Assembly (NCBI GenBank): GCA_965261795.1
Contig: OZ253476.1
Location: forward strand, 1,364,001 to 1,428,000
DNA from: CBDCFV01 sp965261795
Lineage (GTDB): Bacteria; Chloroflexota; Dehalococcoidia; Lucifugimonadales; UBA3495
Direction of reading: 5' to 3'
Length of the DNA stretch: 64,000 bases
Part shown: one piece after another, positions 46,544 to 55,495 of the stretch
How positions within the stretch are numbered: position 1 is the first letter of the stretch
How the letters are laid out: every line of letters starts with the position of its first letter
The notes under the pieces: model-generated
Databases searched by the model: none
The model's input: the letters and a program-made list of their open reading frames with translations, nothing else
Told to the model about the DNA's origin: nothing
Position numbers and translations under genes: made by a program

Positions 46544-49204
46544 ATGGTCTCCATGCTGACTAAGATTTTGGGCGACAACAGCGAGAAAGCTGTCAAGAAA
46601 ATTCGCCCAATTTCCGACAAAATAAACGCCCTCGAAGCTTCGGTCCAAAAACTGAGCGATGTTCAGCTACGGAGTAAGACGGACGAGTTCAGGGAAAGGC
46701 TTGCCGGACGGGAAACCATCGACGACCTGCTCCCGGAGGCGTTCGCCGTCGTCCGGGAAACTGCTTGGCGTACCTTGCGGCAGCGCCACTACGACTCTCA
46801 ACTCATTGGCGGCATAGTCCTTCACCGGGGACAAATCTCAGAGATGAAGACCGGCGAAGGAAAAACTCTTGTCGCCACACTACCTGTCTACCTCAACGCT
46901 CTGTCAGGACGCGGAGTGCACGTCATTACGGTAAACGACTACTTGGCCCGCCGCGACCCGGTGTGGATGGGTCCCGTCTATCATGCCCTTGGCCTGTCCG
47001 TTGCCTGCCTCCAGCACGACGGCGCCTATGTATTCGACCCTGAGGTGACAGACGTCAAAAATTCCTCCAATGGGGCCAAGGATTCTCAGAGCGGCATGAA
47101 ATTCCTGCGCCCCGTCAGCCGGACCGACGCCTACGGGGCCGACATCACCTACGGAACCAATAACGAATTTGGGTTTGACTACTTGCGGGACAACATGGCC
47201 TTGGACCCGTCATCCCGGGTCCAAGGGGAACTCAACTTTGCCATCGTCGACGAAGTGGACAATATACTTATCGACGAAGCCAGGACCCCTCTTATCATTA
47301 GCGGCCCCGCTGAAGAGCCGGTCAGCCACTACTATGACTTTGCCAAACTAGTGCCCCGGTTATCCGAAGAGGAAGACTACACCATTGACGACCGCACCCG
47401 CGCCATTTCGTTAACGCAGGAAGGCATTAGCAAAATGGAGCAGTGGACAAGGGTTGGCAACTTGTACGAGCCGGAAAACTACCACTTGGTTCACTACATC
47501 GAAAACGCTCTGACCGCCCATGTGATGAAGAAACGGGACAAGGAGTACGTGGTCCGGGACGGTGAAGTGGTCATCGTGGACGAGTTCACCGGACGCCTCC
47601 AGTTCGGGCGACGCTGGTCCGACGGTCTGCACCAAGCGGTGGAAGCCAAGGAAGGGCTGAAAATCCAGCGAGAAAGCATTACCTACGCCACTATCACCCT
47701 GCAAAACTACTTTCGCTTGTACAACAAGCTGGCTGGGATGACCGGTACGGCCGAGACCGAGGCGGACGAATTTCTGAAAATCTATGGCTTGGACGTTATG
47801 GTTATCCCCACCAATCTGCCCCTTGCGCGTTACGAAGCCCCTGACTTGGTGTTCCAGAACTCGGAAGCCAAGTGGCGCAACGTCACCGATGCCATCGCCA
47901 AGATCAATGAGACAGGACGCCCGATACTCGTTGGCACCACTTCCATTGAAGCTTCGGAACGCCTGAGTGAACGTCTCAAGCGGCGTGGTATCTCCCATCA
48001 AGTGCTGAACGCCAAGAATCACGAACACGAAGCCAGCATAGTGGCTCAAGCGGGCCGCATAAGTGCGGTCACCGTATCCACCAACATGGCTGGCCGCGGC
48101 ACCGACATTATCCTCGGCGGCAGCGACACGGACCGGGACGGTTGGCAGGAAGAGCACGATAAGGTAGTCGAGTTGGACGGGCTGCATGTGCTGGGCACCG
48201 AACATCACGACGCCCGGCGTATAGACAACCAGCTCCGGGGACGCTCCGGGCGTCAAGGAGACCCTGGCAGTTCCCAGTTCTACCTGTCGCTGGAAGACGA
48301 GTTGATGCAACGGTTCGGCGGTGAACGCATCAAGAACATGATGAGTTGGACGGGCCTCGAAGAGGACACGCCTATAGAAAACAAGCTGGTTACCAAGTCT
48401 ATCAGCAGCGCCCAAGTCAAGGTCGAAAGCTCCCACTTCGACATGCGGAAACATCTGCTGCAATTCGACGACGTGCTGAACCAGCAGCGCCGCGCCATCT
48501 ACATCCAGCGCCATGAAATTCTCGACGAGGTTGACCTCAAATCCAAAGTCGTAGACATGGTCCGGAGCCAGTTTGAAGAGCTGGTGCGCAGCCACCTTCC
48601 CAGCCGGCACGCTGACGATTGGAACGTATCAGCTTTCCTGAACGACCTGCGCCAGATCGGCCCACTTCCTCCCGAGTTGGCCACTGAGGACGCAGTCTAC
48701 AATCACAGCTTGGATGAAATACGCCAAATAGTCACGGACTACGCCGAAACGGTCTACGAGGCGCGTGAGCAGGAATTGGGAGAGGAGCATATGCGGATGC
48801 TTAGCCGCCTGTTGCTCCTCAGGGCTATCGACGTTCACTGGGTCAACCACCTTACCTCGATGGAAAACCTGCGTACCGGCATAGGGCTTCAGGCCTACGG
48901 TCAGCGGGACCCTCTTATCGCCTATCGCACCGAAGGCCAGAAAATGTTCCAGGAGCTATTGCACCGGATGCAATATGACGTGGTCCATACATTGCTCCAC
49001 GCTTCACTTGGGCCCGAGGCATTCAATGACAACGGGAGTCAGAGGTCAAGGAAGACCCCCAGCGAGCAAGTAAGCCCAATGCAGGCGGTGAGTCAGCGGA
49101 ATCGCAATGCCGTAGCAGCCGGCGCAAACAAGATCGGCCGGAATGCCAAATGTCCCTGCGGCAGCGGCAAGAAATACAAGAGGTGTTGCGGGGTTGCTGC
49201 CTGA
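46544..49204 (+). CDS. secA: Preprotein translocase ATPase SecA
   Basis: An 886-residue SecA; ATG 46544 or the ATG nine bases on. Walker A EMKTGEGKTLVATLP, the DEAD box VDEVDNILIDEARTPLIISG region, TNMAGRGTDIILGG and RQGDPGSSQFYLSLEDEL are all intact. It has a small insert after the preprotein crosslinking start (EVTDVKNSSNGAKDSQSGMK), and a C-terminal zinc-binding SEC-C motif CPCGSGKKYKRCCG. It drives protein export through SecYEG. Its stop codon lies within the first copy of a 21-base tandem duplication. Confidence 0.97.
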   Translation: MVSMLTKILGDNSEKAVKKIRPISDKINALEASVQKLSDVQLRSKTDEFRERLAGRETIDDLLPEAFAVVRETAWRTLRQRHYDSQLIGGIVLHRGQISEMKTGEGKTLVATLPVYLNALSGRGVHVITVNDYLARRDPVWMGPVYHALGLSVACLQHDGAYVFDPEVTDVKNSSNGAKDSQSGMKFLRPVSRTDAYGADITYGTNNEFGFDYLRDNMALDPSSRVQGELNFAIVDEVDNILIDEARTPLIISGPAEEPVSHYYDFAKLVPRLSEEEDYTIDDRTRAISLTQEGISKMEQWTRVGNLYEPENYHLVHYIENALTAHVMKKRDKEYVVRDGEVVIVDEFTGRLQFGRRWSDGLHQAVEAKEGLKIQRESITYATITLQNYFRLYNKLAGMTGTAETEADEFLKIYGLDVMVIPTNLPLARYEAPDLVFQNSEAKWRNVTDAIAKINETGRPILVGTTSIEASERLSERLKRRGISHQVLNAKNHEHEASIVAQAGRISAVTVSTNMAGRGTDIILGGSDTDRDGWQEEHDKVVELDGLHVLGTEHHDARRIDNQLRGRSGRQGDPGSSQFYLSLEDELMQRFGGERIKNMMSWTGLEEDTPIENKLVTKSISSAQVKVESSHFDMRKHLLQFDDVLNQQRRAIYIQRHEILDEVDLKSKVVDMVRSQFEELVRSHLPSRHADDWNVSAFLNDLRQIGPLPPELATEDAVYNHSLDEIRQIVTDYAETVYEAREQELGEEHMRMLSRLLLLRAIDVHWVNHLTSMENLRTGIGLQAYGQRDPLIAYRTEGQKMFQELLHRMQYDVVHTLLHASLGPEAFNDNGSQRSRKTPSEQVSPMQAVSQRNRNAVAAGANKIGRNAKCPCGSGKKYKRCCGVAA

Positions 49205-49241
49205 AGCGTCTTACCATTCACCTGAAGCGTCTTACCATTCA
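49201..49241. repeat. Tandem duplication across secA stop
   Basis: CTGAAGCGTCTTACCATTCA occurs at 49201-49220 and again at 49222-49241, with one C between: a 21-base unit in two copies. The secA TGA is within the first copy. Confidence 0.9.
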
Positions 49242-49258
49242 AAGGTAAGTCCGCCCTG

Positions 49259-49465
49259 TTACATCTCCAACCCCTTCTTACCGGAGAGGTAAGCGTCGGG
49301 CTCCCTGGAAAAAGCCACTCTGCAACCCGGGGCGCAGAAATAGTAGGTCGCTCCCCCGTGAGCATGGGTGCCGCCCGGCGGGTTCTTAATATCTACTTGC
49401 ATGTGGCAAACGGGGTCCTCAGCCACCCCTCCGCGACGCAGAAACTCTAACAGCCGGTTTACCAT
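49259..49465 (-). CDS. YHS-domain protein
   Basis: A 68-residue protein from ATG 49465 (MVNRLLEFLRRGG), with GGGAG upstream; the longer frame to 49534 overlaps nothing but has a worse start. The YHS domain reads EDPVCHMQVDIKNPPGG, TYYFCAPGCRVAFSREPDAY, with the paired Cys that bind soft metals. YHS domains are often fused to, or encoded by, copper or heavy-metal P-type ATPases. The CopA gene is directly upstream on the same strand (50 bases), so a copper chaperone or sensing role is likely. Confidence 0.85.
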   Translation of the reverse strand: MVNRLLEFLRRGGVAEDPVCHMQVDIKNPPGGTHAHGGATYYFCAPGCRVAFSREPDAYLSGKKGLEM

Positions 49466-49514
49466 TGCACCACTCCCACGAAATGTAGATTTACTGTAGA
49501 GAACGCCGGGCTTA

Positions 49515-51890
49515 TCAACTTTCTCCCTGCGCACTCTGCGGTAGACTTTTGAGCCGCAAGGAATTGGTCACCACCGACACCGAACTGATAGCCATCGCCG
49601 CGGCGGCAACTACGGGGTTCAAAAAGCCCGAATCCCCAAACAGGAACTGTAGCGGCCCGGCTGGCATCGTGGTGTTGAGCGCCCGGTCCAGCAGCAAATA
49701 CAGTACCCCGGCAGCCAAGGGAATCAACGCGACGTTGTAACCGAAGGCCCATGCCAGGTTCTGCTTTATCGTCCTGACCGTTGCTTTGGACAGAAATATG
49801 GCATCGGCCACACCCCTCAAGTCACCCCTCATCAGCGTAACGTCGGCGGCTTCGATGGCAATGTCGGTCCCATTGCCGACGGCGATACCCACGTCGGCTT
49901 GCGCCAATGCAGGCGCGTCGTTAATGCCGTCGCCCACCATGGCCACAACCTTGCTGCCAGCTTGAAGACTCCTTATCTGCTCAAGCTTTTGGTCCGGCAG
50001 CAGTCCCGCCAATACCCGGTCCTTCCTTCCGTGAGGGCCTTCGCCTATGCCCACTTGCTTGGCAATCGCTTCCGCCGTGCCCCGGTGGTCGCCGGTCAAC
50101 ATCACAACCTCGAGTCCCAGCGAATGGAGAGACTCCACCGCTGCCCGAGACTCAGCCTTGACGGTGTCGGCCACCGCGATAATTCCCAGCGCCGATCCGT
50201 CGGCGGCCACGAAAATGGGCGTCTTCCCTTGGTCGGCCATTTTCAACGCCTGGGCCTCAAGACCGTCGACCGGCGTCCCTCTGTCTTTCATAAAGGCGAG
50301 GTTGCCAAGCGTTACCTCGCACCCGTTCACTTGGGTCAGCACCCCGTGGCCCGGCAGCGCCTGGAATCGGGATACGGGTTCCAGCGTCAAGCCTCGCTTC
50401 GTTGCCTCAGCCACGACAGCCCGCGCCAAAGGGTGCTCCGAGTCCTGTTCGGCTGAGGCCGCCAACGCCAGCACCCGGCTTTCCGGCAGGCCCAGCGACA
50501 CTACGTCCGTCACCCTGGTGTCTCCTTGGGTCAGAGTGCCCGTTTTGTCTAGCACAACAGTCTGTATCTTGCAGCTGCGTTCCAACGCCTCTGCATTGCG
50601 GATAAGAATACCCTGCTCCGCAGCCTTGCCCATGCCGACCATGATGGCCGTGGGCGTAGCAAGGCCCATTGCGCAAGGGCAGGCAATTACCAGCACTGCC
50701 ACGGTGTTGAGAATCGCTATCGCCAGCGCGGGCTCCGGCCCAAAGAAGAACCAGGTCGCCCATACCACTGCCGCGACGGCTATGACAACTGGAACGAAGT
50801 AGCTGGCGACAACGTCCACCAGCCGTTGTATAGGCGCCCTTGAACCTTGAGCCTCTTCCACCATGCGGATGATTTGGGCCAACACAGTCCCCTGGCCGAC
50901 CTTGGTGGCGATATACCGGAAGCTCCCTGTGGTGTTCACGGTGCCGCCGTACACCGGCGCGCCGGCGGTCTTTTCTACTGGAAGGCTCTCCCCGGTGAGC
51001 ATGGACTCGTCCACCACCGGAATCCCGTCGATCACTTCCCCGTCCACTGGCAGTTTCTCTCCTGGACGGACAGCCACAGTGTCGCCTGTCACCACCTCGG
51101 CTATCGGTATCTCGAAAGTTTGTCCGTTGCGGATTACCCTGGCCGAAGAAGGCCGGTACCCCAGCAGTTTACGGATCGCATCCGACGTTTGCCCCTTGGC
51201 GCGAGCCTCCAGAAGCCGGCCCAGCAGGACCAAGGCGATGATCATCGCCGCCGCGTCGAAATAGACTGCCGTATTGTGATTGAACGCGGAGTTGGCGTGG
51301 AGAAGGTGCGCTTCACTGAAAAAGCCGCCGAAGAAGGTCAGGGCCGTGCTGTACGCATAGGCAACGCTGGTGCCCACCGCCACCAACGTGTTCATGTTGG
51401 CCGTCCGGTGCTTGATTGCTCCCCAAGCCGACCGGTAAAAGACCGCGCCCGCCCAAAACTGTACCGGAGTAGCTATCGCCCACAAAAACACGTTGAGTTG
51501 GAAGGCGCTCAGCCGTAGAGTTTCCAACGGAACGTACATCAACGTCATGATCGTGATGCCCGCCAACCCGGCCAAGCCGACTTTACGGGTCAATGACGTT
51601 ATTTCACGAGTGCGGGCCAGCCTTTGCTGCTCCGCCTCCGGATCCATATCGGAGGCGATTCCTTCCACCGAGTAGCCCGCATCGGAGATGGCATCGCAGA
51701 GGCTCTCAAAGCCGGTCAGCCCGTCCAGGTATTCTACTCTCGCTTGATCAGTGGCCAGGTTTACCGATGCTTCCAAGACGCCGGACACGCTCTTGAGCGC
51801 CGCCTCTACGTGGACAACGCACGCGGCGCACGTCATGCCCTGCACGTTAAGCGTCACGGTTTCTATTGCTTGGTCTGCCTTCGTGGTCAT
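49515..51890 (-). CDS. copA: Copper-translocating P1B-type ATPase
   Basis: A 791-residue copper pump. One N-terminal heavy-metal domain has GMTCAACVVHVEAAL. Eight membrane helices follow, with the transport motif CPCAMGLATPTA in helix 6. The phosphorylation site DKTGTLTQG, the HP dipeptide (SEHPLARAV), and the hinge GDGINDAPALAQADVGIAVG are present. It exports Cu(I) at the cost of ATP. It lies between a DUF1330 gene and the YHS gene, all on the minus strand. Confidence 0.94.
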   Translation of the reverse strand: MTTKADQAIETVTLNVQGMTCAACVVHVEAALKSVSGVLEASVNLATDQARVEYLDGLTGFESLCDAISDAGYSVEGIASDMDPEAEQQRLARTREITSLTRKVGLAGLAGITIMTLMYVPLETLRLSAFQLNVFLWAIATPVQFWAGAVFYRSAWGAIKHRTANMNTLVAVGTSVAYAYSTALTFFGGFFSEAHLLHANSAFNHNTAVYFDAAAMIIALVLLGRLLEARAKGQTSDAIRKLLGYRPSSARVIRNGQTFEIPIAEVVTGDTVAVRPGEKLPVDGEVIDGIPVVDESMLTGESLPVEKTAGAPVYGGTVNTTGSFRYIATKVGQGTVLAQIIRMVEEAQGSRAPIQRLVDVVASYFVPVVIAVAAVVWATWFFFGPEPALAIAILNTVAVLVIACPCAMGLATPTAIMVGMGKAAEQGILIRNAEALERSCKIQTVVLDKTGTLTQGDTRVTDVVSLGLPESRVLALAASAEQDSEHPLARAVVAEATKRGLTLEPVSRFQALPGHGVLTQVNGCEVTLGNLAFMKDRGTPVDGLEAQALKMADQGKTPIFVAADGSALGIIAVADTVKAESRAAVESLHSLGLEVVMLTGDHRGTAEAIAKQVGIGEGPHGRKDRVLAGLLPDQKLEQIRSLQAGSKVVAMVGDGINDAPALAQADVGIAVGNGTDIAIEAADVTLMRGDLRGVADAIFLSKATVRTIKQNLAWAFGYNVALIPLAAGVLYLLLDRALNTTMPAGPLQFLFGDSGFLNPVVAAAAMAISSVSVVTNSLRLKSLPQSAQGES

Positions 51891-51940
51891 GGGGTCTATC
51901 CGGTCAACTCTTGCTACCCCGCCTCTGCATTGTGCGTAGC

Positions 51941-52228
51941 CTATGCCCCTTGTACTATGATCGCATTGGTTACGGCGCTCCTGTGCCGCATTTCCATCAC
52001 CGGGCGATACTCGTCAGAGTCATGCCACGCCTTGGCTTTGTCTACGTTCTCGAACTCTATGATCACCATTCGCTTGGGTGACCAGTCCCCTTCGATGGTC
52101 TCGATGGCTCCCCCCCGGACTACATACTTTCCTTCGTACTTATCTACCAAGGGGGCCACCAGCGTGCGGTACTCCTCAAACCCAGCCGGATCGTTTACCT
52201 CAAGTTGTGCGATAAAATAAGCTGCCAA
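51941..52228 (-). CDS. DUF1330 family protein
   Basis: A 95-residue ferredoxin-like (dimeric alpha-beta barrel) protein. TTG 52228 (AAYFIAQLEVNDPAGFEEYR) fits the family start and has GAGGA upstream; the longer frame starts at GTG 52240. The conserved DWSPKRMVIIEFENVDKAKA and the WHDSDEYRPVMEMR segments are the family hallmark. Function unknown; probably a small-molecule-binding or enzyme protein. It precedes copA by 50 bases. Confidence 0.85.
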   Translation of the reverse strand: MAAYFIAQLEVNDPAGFEEYRTLVAPLVDKYEGKYVVRGGAIETIEGDWSPKRMVIIEFENVDKAKAWHDSDEYRPVMEMRHRSAVTNAIIVQGA

Positions 52229-52368
52229 TTTAATCCTCACTTAACGGTTATTTGCAGGATCCCCACCATATCTACCCTGAGAGGGACGCCTACTTCATGC
52301 TTCCCACACTGATATTGTACTCTCATACTACACCCAACCCTATAAAAGGCCAATGGAGAATCCTGTAC

Positions 52369-52390
52369 GGGGCTGCCACTTGGCAGCCCC
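52369..52390. other. Hairpin in DUF1330 / oxidoreductase divergent region
   Basis: GGGGCTGCC (52369-52377), loop ACTT, GGCAGCCCC (52382-52390): a perfect nine-base-pair stem without a T-run on either side. It lies between two divergent genes, so it is not an ordinary terminator; it may be an operator or a 5' leader structure of the oxidoreductase gene. Confidence 0.6.
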
Positions 52391-52461
52391 GGTTGGTCAG
52401 GCTTGGATGGACTGTGTAACCCCATGTTAAGCTACAGTCGAATTGAACGAGGAGGAATGTC

Positions 52462-53502
52462 GTGCCGCTAGGTTGGGCTATTGTCAGTACTGGAAACCAC
52501 CCCGATTTGAAAATCGCCCCGGCAATGAACGCTGTCGACGGGCAGGAGTTGGTCGCTGTTTACAGCCGGGACCAAGGCAGGGCCAATGCGTTCGCGGAAA
52601 AGCACGGCGCGGCGGCCGCCTACGATTCACTGGATGCTATGCTGCGGGACTCCAGGGTGGATGCGGTGTTCATCGCCTCCCCCAACTCCCTCCACTGTCA
52701 ACACACCCTGCAAGCCGCAGAAGCGGGCAAGCATGTGTTGGCGGAAAAACCCATGAGCACAACTTTGGAAGATGCCATCGCCATGGTGCGCGGCTGCCGG
52801 GACCAGGGTGTTAAGCTGGGGACCGGCTATCACCTGAGGACCCACCCTGGCCATATCCTGGCTGAAGGGCTGATATCCGGCGGCGTCCTGGGACGGGTGG
52901 CCTTGGCGCAGGCCCAGTGGGGTTTCGGCGTCCGCGGCCAGGCCGAGTTCCCTACCCGGACCGGGTTGCGGCAGTGGTGGGACGCCCCGGAAGCCATTGG
53001 TGGCGCGTCCACTATGATGGGCACTGGCATCCACGCGGTCGACCTGTTGCGGTTCCTTCTGGGCCAGGAGGTAACGGAGGTGGCGGCGGTAACCGACGGC
53101 CAGACCAAGCAAAAGCCATTGGAGCAGGTCGCCGCCATGAGCCTGCGGTTTGACGGCGGCGCCATTGCCACCGTGTGCTGCGGGCGGCTGCTGCCCGACT
53201 CTCAGAACAACTTCACCATCTACGGCAGCCAAGGTCGCATCAGTGGAAGAGCTACACTATGGGAGGGCTTTCAGGGCGACGTGGAGGTGATCAGCGACAC
53301 GGTAAACCGGACAGAGTCCTACTCTGAGGAGTTCTTGGGAAACTTCATCAACGAGTTACGCGATTTTCATCAAGCCATCGAGGAGGACCGGGAACCGGCC
53401 GCCACCGGTATGGACGGGCTGCGGTTGGTGGAAGTGACCCTGGCCATGATTGAATCGGCGTGGGAAGGGCGGACGGTAAAAGTCCAACACGCTCAGGTTT
53501 AG
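52462..53502 (+). CDS. Gfo/Idh/MocA family oxidoreductase
   Basis: A 346-residue NAD(P)-dependent oxidoreductase starting at GTG 52462 with GAGGA upstream. The Rossmann start WAIVSTGNHPDLKIAPAMN, the AVFIASPNSLHCQHTLQA segment and the family's EKP motif (GKHVLAEKPMSTTLEDA) are clear. The C-terminal half holds GGASTMMGTGIHAVDLLRFL with the catalytic-type His. Such enzymes act on sugars, inositols or other polyols. It stands alone beside the second restriction-modification locus. Confidence 0.9.
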   Translation: MPLGWAIVSTGNHPDLKIAPAMNAVDGQELVAVYSRDQGRANAFAEKHGAAAAYDSLDAMLRDSRVDAVFIASPNSLHCQHTLQAAEAGKHVLAEKPMSTTLEDAIAMVRGCRDQGVKLGTGYHLRTHPGHILAEGLISGGVLGRVALAQAQWGFGVRGQAEFPTRTGLRQWWDAPEAIGGASTMMGTGIHAVDLLRFLLGQEVTEVAAVTDGQTKQKPLEQVAAMSLRFDGGAIATVCCGRLLPDSQNNFTIYGSQGRISGRATLWEGFQGDVEVISDTVNRTESYSEEFLGNFINELRDFHQAIEEDREPAATGMDGLRLVEVTLAMIESAWEGRTVKVQHAQV

Positions 53503-53606
53503 GGCCTGTCCTGGTGGACCATCAAGTAAACTAAGGGGAGGAAAACCGTCAGCATCACGCCGGCTGCGGCGATAGCTTGAAGGGTTGGAAGGTTTATACA
53601 GGGCCA

Positions 53607-54221
53607 ATGGAGATATACAGTGACCGCCTCTTTTTGACGGTCCAAAGCTTGATTACACAGCACCACACTATATATCCACGGATTCCGCCTCAAGGGATAT
53701 TCTTCGAGGCTTTAGCAGAGAGGGCCTTTCATTTGGCAGGAGTGCCATCCGCTCATATTGCGCAGACCGTCAGGAACACTCCGGGACATGACATCATTGT
53801 TGGTGAGGAACGTATTTCCCTAAAGACCGAGACAGGAAGGGGTACGAAGCTTGGCCGAATCGCTATCACGAAACTTTGCACCACGGAAAGGGAACCTTGG
53901 GATGCGAGAGTTTTAATAGAGCGAACTGTCGACCATCTGTCCAGGTACGAAAGGATGCTCATGCTACGGGCGATTTGGAGCGAGAACATCTTGCAATATC
54001 AACTCGTCGACGTACCGCTGGAGTTACTCAGACTCATCCGTCAGGTCGAGTTGTCGTATGTGGGTAGGAGGCAGGGCAGACGCAGCATGGGCGGGGACAT
54101 ATCAATAGGTGACGAGGTTGCGTTTCACGTTCATTACGACGGTGCGGACGGTAAATGCCAAATCAGAAACTTGGCTTTGAACCAATGCGTTGTGTTACGC
54201 AGGTGGGACCAACGGCTATGA
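53607..54221 (+). CDS. Putative type II restriction endonuclease
   Basis: A 204-residue protein of no family I can name. The segment GHDIIVGEERISLKTETGRG looks like a PD-(D/E)xK active site: an Asp, ten residues, then a Ser-Leu-Lys core strand followed by TET. It faces a DNA methyltransferase gene tail-to-tail with 12 bases between the two ends, the classic arrangement of a restriction-modification pair. ATG 53607 has AGGG close upstream; a TTG at 53577 would add ten residues. GC is low here (27 of 60 in the line at 53641) against 43 of 60 in the neighbouring oxidoreductase gene. Nuclease assignment is an inference. Confidence 0.6.
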   Translation: MEIYSDRLFLTVQSLITQHHTIYPRIPPQGIFFEALAERAFHLAGVPSAHIAQTVRNTPGHDIIVGEERISLKTETGRGTKLGRIAITKLCTTEREPWDARVLIERTVDHLSRYERMLMLRAIWSENILQYQLVDVPLELLRLIRQVELSYVGRRQGRRSMGGDISIGDEVAFHVHYDGADGKCQIRNLALNQCVVLRRWDQRL

Positions 54222-54233
54222 ATGGCCAAGTGT

Positions 54234-54887
54234 TCACTCGCACCGGTCCGACTTGCGAAACACCAGCCAGTAGCAATGCTGTTTCCTGGCATGGTGTGCT
54301 ATTTTCCATCGGGAGTCTATGATTGGTCCTTTGCGGACTTTGATTATGCAATCGCAGGCGCAAAAGCCGACCGATGTTGCGGCTTGGATAAGGTCAATGT
54401 GCGCCCACTGAAATCTATGGCCGTGGATGTAATCGGAAATTTTACAGAACAGTACCCCGTCATGCTTGAGGACCCGGTGGGCTTCACATGCGAATGGCGG
54501 GAATGTGTGGGAAAAGTTATAGTTCGTCTCTGCGGAAGACTTGGAACCCAAGCCAAATCTGACTTGGAAATCTTTGCGGCGGTCTTTGCCTTGATTTGGA
54601 ATGTGAGGCGGGTCATATACTACGACATCGAATGTCTCCGATTTGAAGGGCATGTTCAAGCCGCTGCCCAAAACATCCGGCCGGTGCCGAACGTTGATGT
54701 CCATCCCTAGCACCGCCCGGGTAGAACGACGCCAGAACCTCCCTTTATTGACCGTGGCATCCAGAATCCGCTCGGGTGGCTTTTGGGGGTAAAATTGGAG
54801 CATTCGCTCCAAAAGCTCGTCGTCGTTGCCATACCATACAGACGGAATGGGTTCGTATTTTTCGGCGGCGAACATTTCAGATTGCAA
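54234..54887 (-). CDS. Putative DNA methyltransferase (DPPH motif)
   Basis: A 217-residue class I methyltransferase. Motif I is RILDATVNKGRFWRR, motif IV is VVYDPPHIPNQG, and a Lys/Asp-rich region (QGKDRRKDF) follows. DPPH-type catalytic motifs occur in amino (N4-cytosine or N6-adenine) DNA methyltransferases. The protein is short for a solitary enzyme with a target-recognition domain, and most of it is the catalytic domain. It should be the protecting enzyme of the nuclease next to it. Target base and site are not predictable. Confidence 0.75.
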   Translation of the reverse strand: MQSEMFAAEKYEPIPSVWYGNDDELLERMLQFYPQKPPERILDATVNKGRFWRRSTRAVLGMDINVRHRPDVLGSGLNMPFKSETFDVVVYDPPHIPNQGKDRRKDFQVRFGLGSKSSAETNYNFSHTFPPFACEAHRVLKHDGVLFCKISDYIHGHRFQWAHIDLIQAATSVGFCACDCIIKVRKGPIIDSRWKIAHHARKQHCYWLVFRKSDRCE

Positions 54888-55046
54888 GTTCTTCTCCCCT
54901 GGACCGCTTTAACTATACATAGGGGGCTATGTTTGCCGTCAAGGGGATTCCGTCAGTTGCCAGTGATTTGATCAGTGGCAAGAATTTAACACGTTCAGAT
55001 GTAGCCCAAGCTCTTGGCGGGCGTCAATTTGCCCACACCCGAACGG

Positions 55047-55319
55047 TTAGCGGCCTCCACCGATTGCCGGCAGAAAGTGGATCTCGCTGTCCTCCCGGAC
55101 TCTCTCCAGAAGACCTAGCTGGCTGGCCTCCCCGTCCACGATTACCGCCACGCCGGGCATCAGCTCATCCAATTCACCGTCGTACAGTCGCTCCTTCGTG
55201 CCCGGGAACTGGCGCTCCAGGTTGTTGATCAACTGCCTCACGGTAGCCCCGTCCACTTGGACTATCTGGTTTCCCTTTGTCAGGCTTTGCATTCCCGTTG
55301 GGATCCACACTTCCGGCAT
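55047..55319 (-). CDS. MoaD/ThiS-family sulfur carrier
   Basis: A 90-residue ubiquitin-fold protein with GGAAGG before its ATG. MPEVWIPTGMQSLTKGN..., ATVRQLINNLERQFPG, GVAVIVDGEAS and SEIHFLPAIGGGR fit the molybdopterin-synthase small subunit or thiamine-type carrier family. The Gly-Gly tail normally ends the protein, but two further residues (Gly-Arg) follow here. Such a tail would need trimming before adenylation. No moaE, moeB or thiF is near. Confidence 0.85.
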   Translation of the reverse strand: MPEVWIPTGMQSLTKGNQIVQVDGATVRQLINNLERQFPGTKERLYDGELDELMPGVAVIVDGEASQLGLLERVREDSEIHFLPAIGGGR

Positions 55320-55495
55320 AGTTGCCTTCCTATCCGCTGACTCTTCCCGTGAAGGGGTTACAATCAGGTCTAATCCGGGCCAATGACCACAGCGTCATTC
55401 TGACGGCCTACAGGCTGCTATCAGCGAGGCGTGAAATTCCTGAAGACGGCGTCATAAACTCATGCCGCCGCCTTTGTGGCGGTCGTCGGGATGGT

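Noticed and set aside
52369..52390. Terminator
   Set aside because: Strong stem, but no T-run on either strand, and it lies between divergent genes.
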